The notes beneath the pieces are model-generated. The model saw only the letters and a program-made list of their open reading frames with translations, was not told where the DNA came from and searched no databases. A DNA stretch of 64,000 nucleotides from Clostridium puniceum (GTDB taxonomy: Bacteria; Bacillota; Clostridia; Clostridiales; Clostridiaceae), in assembly GCF_002006345.1 (NCBI RefSeq), contig NZ_LZZM01000167.1, forward strand, positions 1 through 64,000, given 5' to 3'. Position numbers and translations under genes: made by a program. Shown here one piece after another: positions 27,762 through 36,155 of this stretch. The number at the start of each line of letters is the position of its first letter. The first letter of the stretch is position 1.

Positions 27762-27899
27762 TTAATTAAAAGTTTTTGAAATAAATTCTGAATCTTTAGC
27801 TTTTGGTTCACCAAAGACTGCTTTTGCACTTTCAGCTTGAGGATTATGGTTTAAACTCTTATGTTTATTGGTATGCTTTCTTTTCATACTATTGTCCAT
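27762..27899 (-). CDS. Small clostridial protein (CPC_1213-like)
   Basis: 45-aa basic peptide beginning MDNSMKRKHTNKHKSLNHN and including PQAESAKAVFGEP. This recalls the small CPC_1213 family of clostridia, where HNPQAES and AVFG recur; the family has no known function. AGGTGAG lies six bases before the ATG and a strong hairpin terminator starts just after the stop, both supporting a real gene. Neighbours are a MATE pseudogene and an unknown protein. Confidence 0.75.
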   Translation of the reverse strand: MDNSMKRKHTNKHKSLNHNPQAESAKAVFGEPKAKDSEFISKTFN

Positions 27900-27975
27900 T
27901 TATCTCACCTGCCTACAAATAACTTTTATATTATTTTGCACTTTTAAAATTGTTTTATACCTATGAATATAGTAG

Positions 27976-28404
27976 TTAATTTTTTATAATTTCTGCAATT
28001 TCATCCATCGATGTTTTTATTGTAAATATAATGTCTTTATCAATCCTTAATTTGCTTTCATTTTCATTTATTTTTATTTCATTTTGTTCTAATTTATTTG
28101 ACAATACTTCCTTATATCTAGTACTTGATATATCTACATTAAATTTTTTATTTTTAGCACCCGTAAATTTTATAATGATTCCATCTTGATTATTCTCTGA
28201 TAAAATCTTTATATCTATAATATTGTCGCTTTTTTTACAACAACCTGTCTTTGCATTAGCTGGAACTTTTATTATAGCAGCCTCACCTGTAATAGTCATC
28301 CATCCACCACTTAAAGTTGATTTAACTAATATATTTAGTTTATACTTTTCTTCTATCTTTCTTAAAATTTCTCCCAATTCATAAATATCTAATTCTAACT
28401 TCAT
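27976..28404 (-). CDS. Unknown 142-aa protein
   Basis: Lysine/isoleucine-rich soluble protein (142 aa). The N-terminal part (LDIYELGEILRKIEEKYKLNI) is helical, followed by beta-type stretches and NAKTGCCKKSDN with a vicinal Cys pair near residue 56. No domain recognised. GAGAAG precedes the ATG. It lies between two small-protein genes on the same strand, each with its own terminator. Confidence 0.6.
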   Translation of the reverse strand: MKLELDIYELGEILRKIEEKYKLNILVKSTLSGGWMTITGEAAIIKVPANAKTGCCKKSDNIIDIKILSENNQDGIIIKFTGAKNKKFNVDISSTRYKEVLSNKLEQNEIKINENESKLRIDKDIIFTIKTSMDEIAEIIKN

Positions 28405-28493
28405 TTTTTTCTTCTCCTAATTTATATATTGATAAAATATTTTAATTCTAAAAAATTTTCTATATATGAAGATTAACAAAATTATTCAATAAA

Positions 28494-28537
28494 TGAAAGA
28501 GGATATATAAAAATAATTTTGCATATCCTCTTTATTT
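28494..28537. terminator. Bidirectional terminator
   Basis: GAAAGAGGATAT pairs with ATATCCTCTTTA around an AT-rich loop, directly abutting the stop of the small gene at 28538. Confidence 0.7.
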
Positions 28538-28684
28538 TTAAAAATGATCCTTTTCCTTATGTGGAGGTGCACCTATTTTTTTACCATCAATAATTCCCAA
28601 TCCATCATTATCTTTAGGATCTATTTTTCTACGTTCTGCATTAGATTTAGGTCTATCTTTCATTCTGTTCTTGTTATTATCCAT
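28538..28684 (-). CDS. Small basic protein, unknown
   Basis: 48-aa hydrophilic protein starting MDNNKNRMKDRPKSNAER, with GLGIIDGKKIGAPPHKE near the end. GAGGTGA lies six bases before the ATG and a terminator directly follows the stop, so it looks like a genuine small gene. Like the 45-aa gene 640 bases away it opens with MDN and a basic run, although the rest differs. No function can be assigned. Confidence 0.65.
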   Translation of the reverse strand: MDNNKNRMKDRPKSNAERRKIDPKDNDGLGIIDGKKIGAPPHKEKDHF

Positions 28685-28862
28685 CTATATCACCTCATTT
28701 ATTAGGATTTACATTTTGACTTAATTTTATACTGATTAAATTCTTTATAAAAGTAAGAACAGCTTATCACTAAATAGTGCAAAGCCGTTCTAGTTTATTT
28801 AGATAACTGAATCCAATAAATATAAAATTTACTTATTGGATTAAATTTTTCTTTTATTTCAA

Positions 28863-29609
28863 TTATAGCTTATTTATGATACTTGCATTATATGCTGCAC
28901 CAAATCCATTATCTATATTTACTACACTAACGCCACTTGCACAACTATTTAACATAGATAGCAAAGCTGAAATCCCGCCAAAGTTTGCACCATAACCAAC
29001 ACTAGTTGGAACTGCTATTACAGGTTTATCAACAAGTCCTCCTATAACGCTAGCTAAAGCTCCTTCCATTCCTGCAATTACTATAACCACTTTTGCACCT
29101 CTAATAACGTCTAGCTTAGAAAAAAGTCTATGTATCCCTGCAACACCTGCGTCGGTTATTCTTTCAACTCTATTACCTAATAGCCTTGCAGTTTCAACTG
29201 CTTCTTCTACTACTGGTAAATCAGAGGTTCCCGCTGAAATAATTGCAATATAGCTATCTGTAAGAGTTTGTTCTTTTTTCTTAATTGTTATTGTTTTTCC
29301 AAGTTTGTTGTATTCTGCTTCTTTACATATTTCTTTTACTGCATTATACGCTTCTTCTGTAGCTCTAGTCCCCAAAATATTATTATCCTTTGTAAGCATA
29401 AACCTAACAATTTCTTTAATCTGCTCTGGAGTTTTTCCTGCACAGTATATGACTTCTGGATATCCTACCCTTAATTCTCTATGATTATCTATCATTGCAA
29501 AACCTAAATCTTTAAAAGGAAGATCTTCCAAATTTTCAAGGGCTTCCTCTATATTCATTTCATTATTTTTAACAGATTCTAATAGATTTTTAAGTTCTTC
29601 TCTATTCAT
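28863..29609 (-). CDS. larB: LarB, nicotinate adenine dinucleotide carboxylase for nickel-pincer cofactor
   Basis: First enzyme of nickel-pincer nucleotide synthesis (248 aa). LarB carboxylates and hydrolyses nicotinic acid adenine dinucleotide to pyridinium-3,5-biscarboxylic acid mononucleotide. The C-terminal two thirds resemble PurE-type AIR carboxylases (IAIISAGTSDLPVVEEAVETA near 123-143; GMEGALASVIGGL near 181-193; VPTSVGYGANFGG). It is the last gene of the larC-larE-larB run, 84 bases after larE, with a strong GGAGGTGATG site. LarA itself is not in the window. Confidence 0.93.
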   Translation of the reverse strand: MNREELKNLLESVKNNEMNIEEALENLEDLPFKDLGFAMIDNHRELRVGYPEVIYCAGKTPEQIKEIVRFMLTKDNNILGTRATEEAYNAVKEICKEAEYNKLGKTITIKKKEQTLTDSYIAIISAGTSDLPVVEEAVETARLLGNRVERITDAGVAGIHRLFSKLDVIRGAKVVIVIAGMEGALASVIGGLVDKPVIAVPTSVGYGANFGGISALLSMLNSCASGVSVVNIDNGFGAAYNASIINKL

Positions 29610-29693
29610 TAATTATCATCACCTCCAAAATTTTTATCAATTGATTTTTACATTTTTGTAACATTACGTCTTAATTATATTTCTATTTAAATG

Positions 29694-30506
29694 TTACTTT
29701 TTTATTATAGTCTCATTGAAACTTCCGACTCTATATCCCTGTAAATCCAATGTTACATATTTAAAACCACATTCTTTTATATTTGCTGCAATAGTATCTA
29801 AAATCTCTTCATCAAACAATTTGCTTCTATCGTTTCTATTAACTTCCACTCTTGCTAAATCTCCATGGCATCTTACTCTAACAGCTCTAAAACCTATACT
29901 CATCATAAATCTTTCTGCCTTTTCGATTCTCTCAAAAGCTTCTACCTTTAATTCATCACCATAAGGAATTCTTGTTAAAAGACATGCATATGGAGGCTTA
30001 TCCCAAGTATTAAGTCCTAATTCTTTAGAAAATTCTCTTATTTCTGCTTTAGTTAATTTACATTCTAACATTGGGCTTTTAACCTCTAGTTCTTTTAATG
30101 CTCTAAGTCCTGGTCTATAATCACTTATATCATCAAAATTTGTTCCATCAATTACACAATCATATCCTTGCTCCTTAGCTATAGCTATTATCATACTAAA
30201 TACTGCTGTTTTACAAAGATAACATCTATCCTCTGGATTATATTTAATAGAATCAATAATAGGAGCTTCTATAATTTCATGGTCAACCCCTAATTCTTTA
30301 ACTAATTCCTTAGCTTCTGCTATTTCCCACTTAGGAATATATGGAGACATAATAGTTACTGCTTTTACGTTATCGCCAAGAGCTTCTTTAGCCACCCTAA
30401 GTAAAAAAGTACTATCTACTCCTCCTGAAAATGCTAAAACAACTTTACCTAAACTTTTAAGATACGTTATTAATTCATTATATTTTTCATTATTTATCAT
30501 ATCCAT
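29694..30506 (-). CDS. larE: LarE, sulfur-transferase for nickel-pincer cofactor
   Basis: ATP pyrophosphatase-fold enzyme (270 aa) that adenylates the pyridinium carboxylate and inserts sulfur. The PP-loop is FSGGVDSTFLL (about 26-36). Three cysteines are suggestive: the pair in RCYLCK (about Cys95 and Cys98) and the one in PPYACLLTR (about Cys175, the position of the sacrificial Cys in Lactiplantibacillus LarE). This triple arrangement matches the group of LarE proteins reported to use a [4Fe-4S] cluster instead of a sacrificial cysteine. The ATG at 30506 or 30500 is better placed after AAAGG than the upstream 30518. Confidence 0.9.
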   Translation of the reverse strand: MDMINNEKYNELITYLKSLGKVVLAFSGGVDSTFLLRVAKEALGDNVKAVTIMSPYIPKWEIAEAKELVKELGVDHEIIEAPIIDSIKYNPEDRCYLCKTAVFSMIIAIAKEQGYDCVIDGTNFDDISDYRPGLRALKELEVKSPMLECKLTKAEIREFSKELGLNTWDKPPYACLLTRIPYGDELKVEAFERIEKAERFMMSIGFRAVRVRCHGDLARVEVNRNDRSKLFDEEILDTIAANIKECGFKYVTLDLQGYRVGSFNETIIKK

Positions 30507-30531
30507 CCAACCTTTCATATAACCTAACTTC

Positions 30532-32025
30532 CTACTGGTTATCCTCTATACTTAAAACTTTCTTATAAACTTCTTTATAAACACTATCCAAAGTCATATT
30601 TTTTTCTCTTGCTATACTTTTACATTCTTCATATTCAGGCTTATATTTAACTAACTTTCCTTTATAATACGATTTTTTAATTGTAATATCTCCATATTGA
30701 GTTTTAACCTTAGAAAATTCTCTATTAAGCATTATTTTCTCAACTTTATATTTTCTTACGCCTATTGAAGTAGTTTCTTTAAAAATTACTTCCAAAACAT
30801 CCTGCTCAATTTTTTGAGTTATTAATACACTTAACTTAACTCCTGGTCTTCCTTTTTTCATAAATATAGGAGTTTTGAATACATCTAAAGCTCCTATTTC
30901 AAAAAGCTTTTCTTCCACATATTCATAAAATTCTGGATTCATATCATCTATATTAGTTTCTAAAATATACTGTTCTTCTATTTGAGAAACTGCTACTTCT
31001 TCTCCTAGATAAACCCTTAGAACATTAGGAATTTCTAAGTCTCTATGTCCTATTCCATATGCTGCTTTCTTTATTTGAAAATTTATTTTAGGTGTAAATT
31101 CTTGAACATTTGCTGCAAGTATTGCCGCTCCTGTAGGTGTAGTTGTTTCAAAAGGTACTATTCCAGTGTTAATTGGTATATTCCTTAATATTTCAACAGT
31201 TGCTGGTGCTGGAACTGGCATAAGTCCATGAGCACATTTAACAAAACCTCCACCAACTTGAACTGGTGAAGCCATTATCTTATCAACTTTTAAATAATCT
31301 AAGCAAATAGCCGCTCCCACCATATCTACAATTGAATCAATGGCTCCGACTTCATGAAAATGTACTTCATATAAAGCTTTTCCATGAACTTTTGCTTCTG
31401 CTTCTGCCACCTTCATAAACATATCTAAACTTATTTTTTTAACTTTTTCATTTAATTCACTTGAATTTATTATATTTTCGATATCCTTTAAATTTCTATG
31501 ATGATGTTCATGATTATTTGTATGAACATCCTCATAATTTTCTTCATGTAAATGATTGTGCTCATGATTATTGCGATTTTCATTTATATTGTCATGCTCA
31601 TGAGAGTGATTCTGTGAAATATTATCTACCTTAATATGATAACTGTCATTAATGTTGTCATGTAAATGCTTATGTTTATAACCATGAGCATGTGAAACAC
31701 TATTCCCATGATCATTGTAACTTTCATTAATACGTTCATGAGAATTATTATGTTCATGACCATGAGTACATGAAATGGTGTTTTCATGATTATGGTGATT
31801 GTCATTAACATGTTTATTATTATGTGCTTTTAATATGACGTCTACTCTAGTTCCTGTTATTCCATGCTTTACAGCCTTTTCAATTTTTATTTCATATTCA
31901 TTTTCTAACTTAAGTTTTGAAATTTCTTTTATTAAATATTCCTCTGAAACTCCTAAATCTAATAATGCTGCCAAATTCATATCTCCACTTATACCGCAAA
32001 AACAATCATAATATAGTATTTTCAT
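30532..32025 (-). CDS. larC: LarC nickel insertase with extended His-rich domain
   Basis: CTP-dependent cyclometallase (497 aa) that inserts nickel into the pincer nucleotide. N-terminal LarC1 (ILYYDCFCGISGDMNLAALLDLG) and C-terminal LarC2 are in one continuous frame; no programmed frameshift is needed, unlike in Lactiplantibacillus. Between about residues 70 and 188 lies a His-rich insertion with about 28 His in about 118 residues, made of imperfect internal repeats such as HGHEHNN, HAHGYKHKHLHD and HSHEHDN. The insertion makes the protein longer than the usual roughly 400 aa. A GTG at 32034 is in frame, but GAGGAG spacing favours ATG 32025. Follows nikO by 127 bases. Confidence 0.95.
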   Translation of the reverse strand: MKILYYDCFCGISGDMNLAALLDLGVSEEYLIKEISKLKLENEYEIKIEKAVKHGITGTRVDVILKAHNNKHVNDNHHNHENTISCTHGHEHNNSHERINESYNDHGNSVSHAHGYKHKHLHDNINDSYHIKVDNISQNHSHEHDNINENRNNHEHNHLHEENYEDVHTNNHEHHHRNLKDIENIINSSELNEKVKKISLDMFMKVAEAEAKVHGKALYEVHFHEVGAIDSIVDMVGAAICLDYLKVDKIMASPVQVGGGFVKCAHGLMPVPAPATVEILRNIPINTGIVPFETTTPTGAAILAANVQEFTPKINFQIKKAAYGIGHRDLEIPNVLRVYLGEEVAVSQIEEQYILETNIDDMNPEFYEYVEEKLFEIGALDVFKTPIFMKKGRPGVKLSVLITQKIEQDVLEVIFKETTSIGVRKYKVEKIMLNREFSKVKTQYGDITIKKSYYKGKLVKYKPEYEECKSIAREKNMTLDSVYKEVYKKVLSIEDNQ

Positions 32026-32152
32026 ATGAGTCACACTCCTCTTTTAATATAAACATATAACTAAAACAATTCCTAAAGTACAATTAACAGTTTAATTTTA
32101 AATCACTTTGATATTGTTTCTGACTTGTTCATTTTACATTCCTAATCTTCAA

Positions 32153-32878
32153 TTATATAATGTTATATTGTCTTAAAAATTCTTCATCTTTTATAATATT
32201 TTCATATGTATCATCTCCAATAATTTTATGTTCTTCTGAAAAAACAATAGCTCTATTAAATATTCCTTCTATATATTCAAAATCATGTGTAGCACAAATT
32301 ATAGTCTTGCCACTTTTATTTAAATTAGTAAGCAAATCTCTTAAAAATCTTTTTCCCTTAGGATCTATGCCATTCATAGGCTCATCTAAAGTTATTATAT
32401 CTGGATTCATAGCTAAAACACTAGCGATTGCTACTCTTTTTTTCTCCCCTCCACTTAAATTGTAAGGATGTTCTTCCCTTAATTTCTCTATGTTAAGTAA
32501 TCCTAAGCAATCATTAACTCTTTCATTAACTTCTTTTATTGGCAATTCCATTTGCATAAGGCCGAAGGTTATTTCTTCAAATACTGTTGGACAAAAAAGC
32601 TGTGTATCCGAGTTTTGAAATACAAATCCTAATTTTTTATGAAATAACTTTAAATTTTTACTATCCTTTAAATATTTTTCGTTTATTTCAATCTTATTAA
32701 ATGTATACTTGCCTTGGTTAGGGAAAATAATACCATTTAATAGCTTTAAAAAAGTTGATTTTCCACTTCCATTTGGTCCTATTATAGCTATACCTTCCCC
32801 TTCATTTATATGAACATTTACATTATCAAGCGCTAATTTATTCTTATAAGTAAATGAAATATTTTTCAAATTTATCAT
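32153..32878 (-). CDS. nikO: Nickel/cobalt ECF transporter ATPase (NikO/CbiO)
   Basis: ABC ATPase (241 aa) powering an energy-coupling-factor metal importer at the inner face of the membrane. Walker A GPNGSGKST (34-42), Q-loop VFQNSDTQLF, signature LSGGEKKRVAIA and Walker B IITLDEP are all present. The family also serves cobalt; nickel is chosen because the operon continues into larCEB. 63 bases after the permease gene nikQ. No second ATPase gene, so it probably acts as a homodimer, as is usual for Ni/Co ECF systems. Confidence 0.92.
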   Translation of the reverse strand: MINLKNISFTYKNKLALDNVNVHINEGEGIAIIGPNGSGKSTFLKLLNGIIFPNQGKYTFNKIEINEKYLKDSKNLKLFHKKLGFVFQNSDTQLFCPTVFEEITFGLMQMELPIKEVNERVNDCLGLLNIEKLREEHPYNLSGGEKKRVAIASVLAMNPDIITLDEPMNGIDPKGKRFLRDLLTNLNKSGKTIICATHDFEYIEGIFNRAIVFSEEHKIIGDDTYENIIKDEEFLRQYNII

Positions 32879-32941
32879 TAAGCTTTCTCCTTAATTTCGT
32901 CAGCATTTATTTAAGCCTTTTAACAAGACTTAAAAGATGAC

Positions 32942-33736
32942 TTAGTAATTTAAATATATAAATGTAATTATTAATAGTAAGTTTAAAATTATATAAAAAT
33001 AATCTATTTTTTTTAGATTAAAATTAATTTTTGTAGTATATTCTCCAGTGAAGCCTCTGCATTCCATAGCTTGAGACATTTCTTCACTCATTTTATAAGA
33101 TTTTATAAATAAATTCCCGATAATTCCTGTAATTGAAGCATATTTATTAGAAGTCTTTCCTACTGATCTAAGTCTTAATGCATATAATAGATTAATAGAA
33201 TATTCTCCAAGTAAGACAATATATTTTATGGTTATATCCATAATCCATATAAATATATCTGGTATATATAATAACTTTAGTGATTTACTTATTTCACTCC
33301 ATTTAGTGTTATGTGCTAATAAATTCATCATTATTATAGTTGTGATTATCTTTTGAAAAAGCAATAAACTATTATAGACATTTCCATAAAACATGGATGG
33401 TATTAATGCAATTAAACTTATAGTAGGAAATATTAAACTTCTAATGAATATTCTTTTTCTTGATTTATTTTCCATAAGCATGAGATTTCCTATAACATAT
33501 ATGTCCATTATTAATAAATAGGCAAAACTTCTTGAAATAGAAATTAAAACTATATTTAGTATTACACTTACTACTTTAAAAGTAGGATTTATTAAATATA
33601 ATAATTTATCCTTATTTTTGTTTTGCCTAATAATTGATATTGTTTTAATAAAGGAAAAAATGCTTTTTTCTATATATAAATTTTTTTCTTTCTTCGGAGT
33701 ATAATTATCTTTTTCTAAAAGCCATTTTGGAATCAT
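32942..33736 (-). CDS. nikQ: Nickel/cobalt ECF transporter T component (NikQ/CbiQ)
   Basis: EcfT-type transmembrane protein (264 aa) coupling the ATPase to the substrate-binding NikM. Five or so hydrophobic segments between residues 45 and 262. The conserved coupling-helix region ALRLRSVGKTSNKY...AMECRGFTGE (about 185-230) has the Ala-Arg-Gly type motifs of CbiQ. Its start codon directly follows the stop of nikMN, so the two are translationally coupled. Confidence 0.9.
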   Translation of the reverse strand: MIPKWLLEKDNYTPKKEKNLYIEKSIFSFIKTISIIRQNKNKDKLLYLINPTFKVVSVILNIVLISISRSFAYLLIMDIYVIGNLMLMENKSRKRIFIRSLIFPTISLIALIPSMFYGNVYNSLLLFQKIITTIIMMNLLAHNTKWSEISKSLKLLYIPDIFIWIMDITIKYIVLLGEYSINLLYALRLRSVGKTSNKYASITGIIGNLFIKSYKMSEEMSQAMECRGFTGEYTTKINFNLKKIDYFYIILNLLLIITFIYLNY

Positions 33737-34717
33737 TTATTCTCCTTTTGTATCTTTCCTTAAACTTATTTTTGATAAAATTTTAAATATAATTAATATA
33801 ATTGCTACTCCAAGTAATGCAGATATAATATATCCAATATATTCTTCTAAATTTCCCAAACTATAATCTGGAATTAAAGAATTAAATTGAAATCCATTTT
33901 CCATTCCTTTAGGTACAAAGCCTATAAAATCCTTAAATTCTTCTGCTCCCCATTCTCCCCATGCTGTTCCATTAGCTAATAATCCTAATGGTGTAGCTAA
34001 AACAAGGATTCCTATTATAATATAAAATGGTTTCATTTTCTTAGACTTTCCTTCGTATATTATTTCTGGAGATGATTTTTTTATATAGCTGTATGCTCCT
34101 AAGGTTATTATCCCTTCTAAGAAACCAACTACTAATAAATGTGGTATCATCATGGCTGGAATAGATACTGTAAGTCCATATGGGCTATATAACGGAAGTC
34201 CTGAGGTATCTTTAAAAAGTAGTGGTTGTATCCCAAATTCAATAGCTGCAAATAAAGCTGCAATATTAACAGAAATATATCCACCTAAAAATGCTCCCAA
34301 ATCTTCTCCTATTTTGCTTGGAAAAATCTTTTTTACAGCTTTAAATAAATAATAAGCTGTATATGGCATTATAAAAGCCATATTAAAACAATTTACGCCT
34401 ATTGCTAAAATTCCCCCATCGCCAAAAAATAATGCTTGAATTACAAGGGCTATAGTTACTGAAAAGACAGCAGAATATGGACCAAGAAGAATAGCTATAA
34501 GACTTGCTCCAATAGCATGACCTGTAGTACCTCCTGGAAGTGGTATATTAAACATCATAGTCAGAAATGAGAAAGCTGCAGCAACACCTAAAAGAGGCAT
34601 TTTCTGCCTTGTTATTTCATTTTTAATCTTAGTACTTGCCCTTTTCCATACTGGCAACATAACCGCTCCAAAAGCAGCACAAGTTGAAGGACTTAAATAG
34701 TTATCTGGTATATGCAT
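33737..34717 (-). CDS. nikM: Nickel ECF transporter substrate-binding NikMN (CbiM-like)
   Basis: Substrate-specific membrane component (326 aa). The mature N-terminus must begin MHIPDNYLSP because Met1-His2 form part of the Ni/Co site in NikM/CbiM; AAGGAG eight bases before the ATG at 34717 confirms this start over the longer frame from 34741. CbiM-type helices occupy residues about 10-215 (GGTTGHAIGASL contains another ligand region), and the C-terminal 100 residues resemble the accessory NikN/CbiN part, fused in one chain. First gene of the nikMN-nikQ-nikO-larC-larE-larB run, behind a leader with a large inverted repeat. Confidence 0.92.
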   Translation of the reverse strand: MHIPDNYLSPSTCAAFGAVMLPVWKRASTKIKNEITRQKMPLLGVAAAFSFLTMMFNIPLPGGTTGHAIGASLIAILLGPYSAVFSVTIALVIQALFFGDGGILAIGVNCFNMAFIMPYTAYYLFKAVKKIFPSKIGEDLGAFLGGYISVNIAALFAAIEFGIQPLLFKDTSGLPLYSPYGLTVSIPAMMIPHLLVVGFLEGIITLGAYSYIKKSSPEIIYEGKSKKMKPFYIIIGILVLATPLGLLANGTAWGEWGAEEFKDFIGFVPKGMENGFQFNSLIPDYSLGNLEEYIGYIISALLGVAIILIIFKILSKISLRKDTKGE

Positions 34718-34735
34718 TAAAAAAACTCCTTTTGC

Positions 34736-34818
34736 AAGCAAATCTGTTTTTATATTTGTATGTTTCTGCTACTTTTAAAAGTTATACCATCAAATGTATA
34801 ATATCCACAGATTTGCTT
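34736..34818 (-). promoter_or_regulatory. Candidate structured leader of the nickel operon
   Basis: A perfect 12-bp inverted repeat (AAGCAAATCTGT at 34736-34747 and its complement at 34807-34818) encloses 59 bases that contain a second foldback, TTATAC/GTATAA with an 8-base loop. The outer stem ends three bases before the AAGGAG of nikM. No T-run follows directly, so a simple terminator is unlikely. It does not resemble the NiCo or cobalamin riboswitches as I know them. It could be a metal-responsive RNA element or an operator. Confidence 0.5.
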
Positions 34819-34840
34819 TATTATAATTTTATACTATAAA

Positions 34841-35998
34841 CTAAGCAAATAATGCTGTAACATTTTTAAGTTCTTCACGAATTTTAATCACTTGTGGGCA
34901 ATGACCTTCACATTTACCACATTCTACACATTTATCTGCTCTTTCTTGCGATCCTACAGAATTATATCTTTCCTTAAGTTCCTTTTCTGTTACTGGAGTA
35001 ACAAATAAACTATATTCATTGTAAACTGCAAAATTCTTAGGAATATTCACACCTACTGGACAAGGCATACAATATTCACAAGCTGTACAATTAACTTTTA
35101 TTCTATCATTAAATACTTTCTTTACTTCATTTAGTATTTCTAACTCTTTTTCTGTTAAAGAATTAGGTGCAGCAACACTGGCAGTCTTTAAATTTTCTGT
35201 AACATCATCCATTACACTCATACCACTTAATACTACAGATACTTCTGGATGATTCCATACCCATCTTAATGCCCATTCAGCTGGTGATTTTTTATTTTCA
35301 GCTTTATCAAAAGTATTTATAACTGCTTCTGGAAGATTTCTAACTATTTTACCACCTCTAAGTGGCTCCATAATAACAACACCTAAGCCCTTATCAGCTG
35401 CATAATTTAACCCTTCTGTACCTGCTTGGAAATTTTCATCTAAATAATTATATTGTATTTGACAGAAAGACCAATCATAATAATCTACTATTCCTTTAAA
35501 TATTTCTAACTTATCATGAAAAGAAAATCCAGCATATTTTATTCTTCCATCTTTTATTGCTGAATCTAAAAATTCATCTATACCTAATTTTTTTAGATTT
35601 TCAAAGCTACCTGCATTTAAAGCATGTACCAAATAAAAATCTATATGATCAGTTTGAAGACGATCTAATTGTTCATTTAAATATTTATCCATGTCTTCTC
35701 TAGTTTTAATTAGCCAGCTTGGAAGCTTTGTAGCTAATTTAACCTTTTCTCTGTATCCATCTTTTAAAGCTCTACCTACAAATGGTTCGCTCTCTCCGCC
35801 TTGTCCCATTCCAGTACCATGATAAGGATATGCAGTATCTACGTAATTAACACCTTCATCAATTGCATGTCGAATCATTTTTATAGCCTTTTCTTCATCA
35901 ATTTTAGTAGTGTCTCCATTAATAATTGGTAACCTCATACATCCAAATCCTAAAGCTGAAACTTTTTCATTTGTCTTTCCAAACGTTCTGTATAACAA
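34841..35998 (-). CDS. Aldo/keto reductase with C-terminal [4Fe-4S] domain
   Basis: NADPH-type aldo/keto reductase (385 aa). The barrel carries the catalytic tetrad elements DTAYPYHG (Asp/Tyr, about 54-61), a Lys in KLATKLP and a His in FYLVHA. The C-terminal 90 residues add a ferredoxin-like region with CTACEYCMPCPVG and CVECGKCEGHCPQ, enough for Fe-S clusters. Such enzymes reduce aldehydes and ketones in anaerobes. Start is TTG behind GGAGGAG. Expressed from a MerR-type promoter at 36050, so it is a prime member of the predicted electrophile regulon. Confidence 0.92.
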   Translation of the reverse strand: MLYRTFGKTNEKVSALGFGCMRLPIINGDTTKIDEEKAIKMIRHAIDEGVNYVDTAYPYHGTGMGQGGESEPFVGRALKDGYREKVKLATKLPSWLIKTREDMDKYLNEQLDRLQTDHIDFYLVHALNAGSFENLKKLGIDEFLDSAIKDGRIKYAGFSFHDKLEIFKGIVDYYDWSFCQIQYNYLDENFQAGTEGLNYAADKGLGVVIMEPLRGGKIVRNLPEAVINTFDKAENKKSPAEWALRWVWNHPEVSVVLSGMSVMDDVTENLKTASVAAPNSLTEKELEILNEVKKVFNDRIKVNCTACEYCMPCPVGVNIPKNFAVYNEYSLFVTPVTEKELKERYNSVGSQERADKCVECGKCEGHCPQVIKIREELKNVTALFA

Positions 35999-36049
35999 AA
36001 TAACTCCTCCTTAATATAAATAGATTTATTTAGTAATTAATATACATTT

Positions 36050-36080
36050 ATTTTACATCTTAGAGTAGACTATAAGTCAA
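36050..36080 (-). promoter_or_regulatory. MerR-type promoter of the aldo/keto reductase
   Basis: Minus strand: -35 TTGACT (36075-36080), 19-bp spacer with ATAGTCTACTCT, -10 TAAAAT (36050-36055), about 50 bases before the start codon. Confidence 0.8.
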
Positions 36081-36155
36081 TACTTTTTATAAAAAAATAA
36101 ATTGCGGATAAAATAATTTATAAACTGTTCATTATTTTATCTGCAATTCATTTTA

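Noticed and set aside
31626..31811. Open frame in another register inside the His-rich part of larC
   Set aside because: It is a by-product of the repeated CAT/CAC-rich codons; no ribosome binding site and Met/Ile/Thr-rich nonsense composition.
34736..34818. Simple terminator for the aldo/keto reductase gene
   Set aside because: The loop is 59 bases and no T-run directly follows the stem; the first T-run lies after the nikM ribosome binding site.
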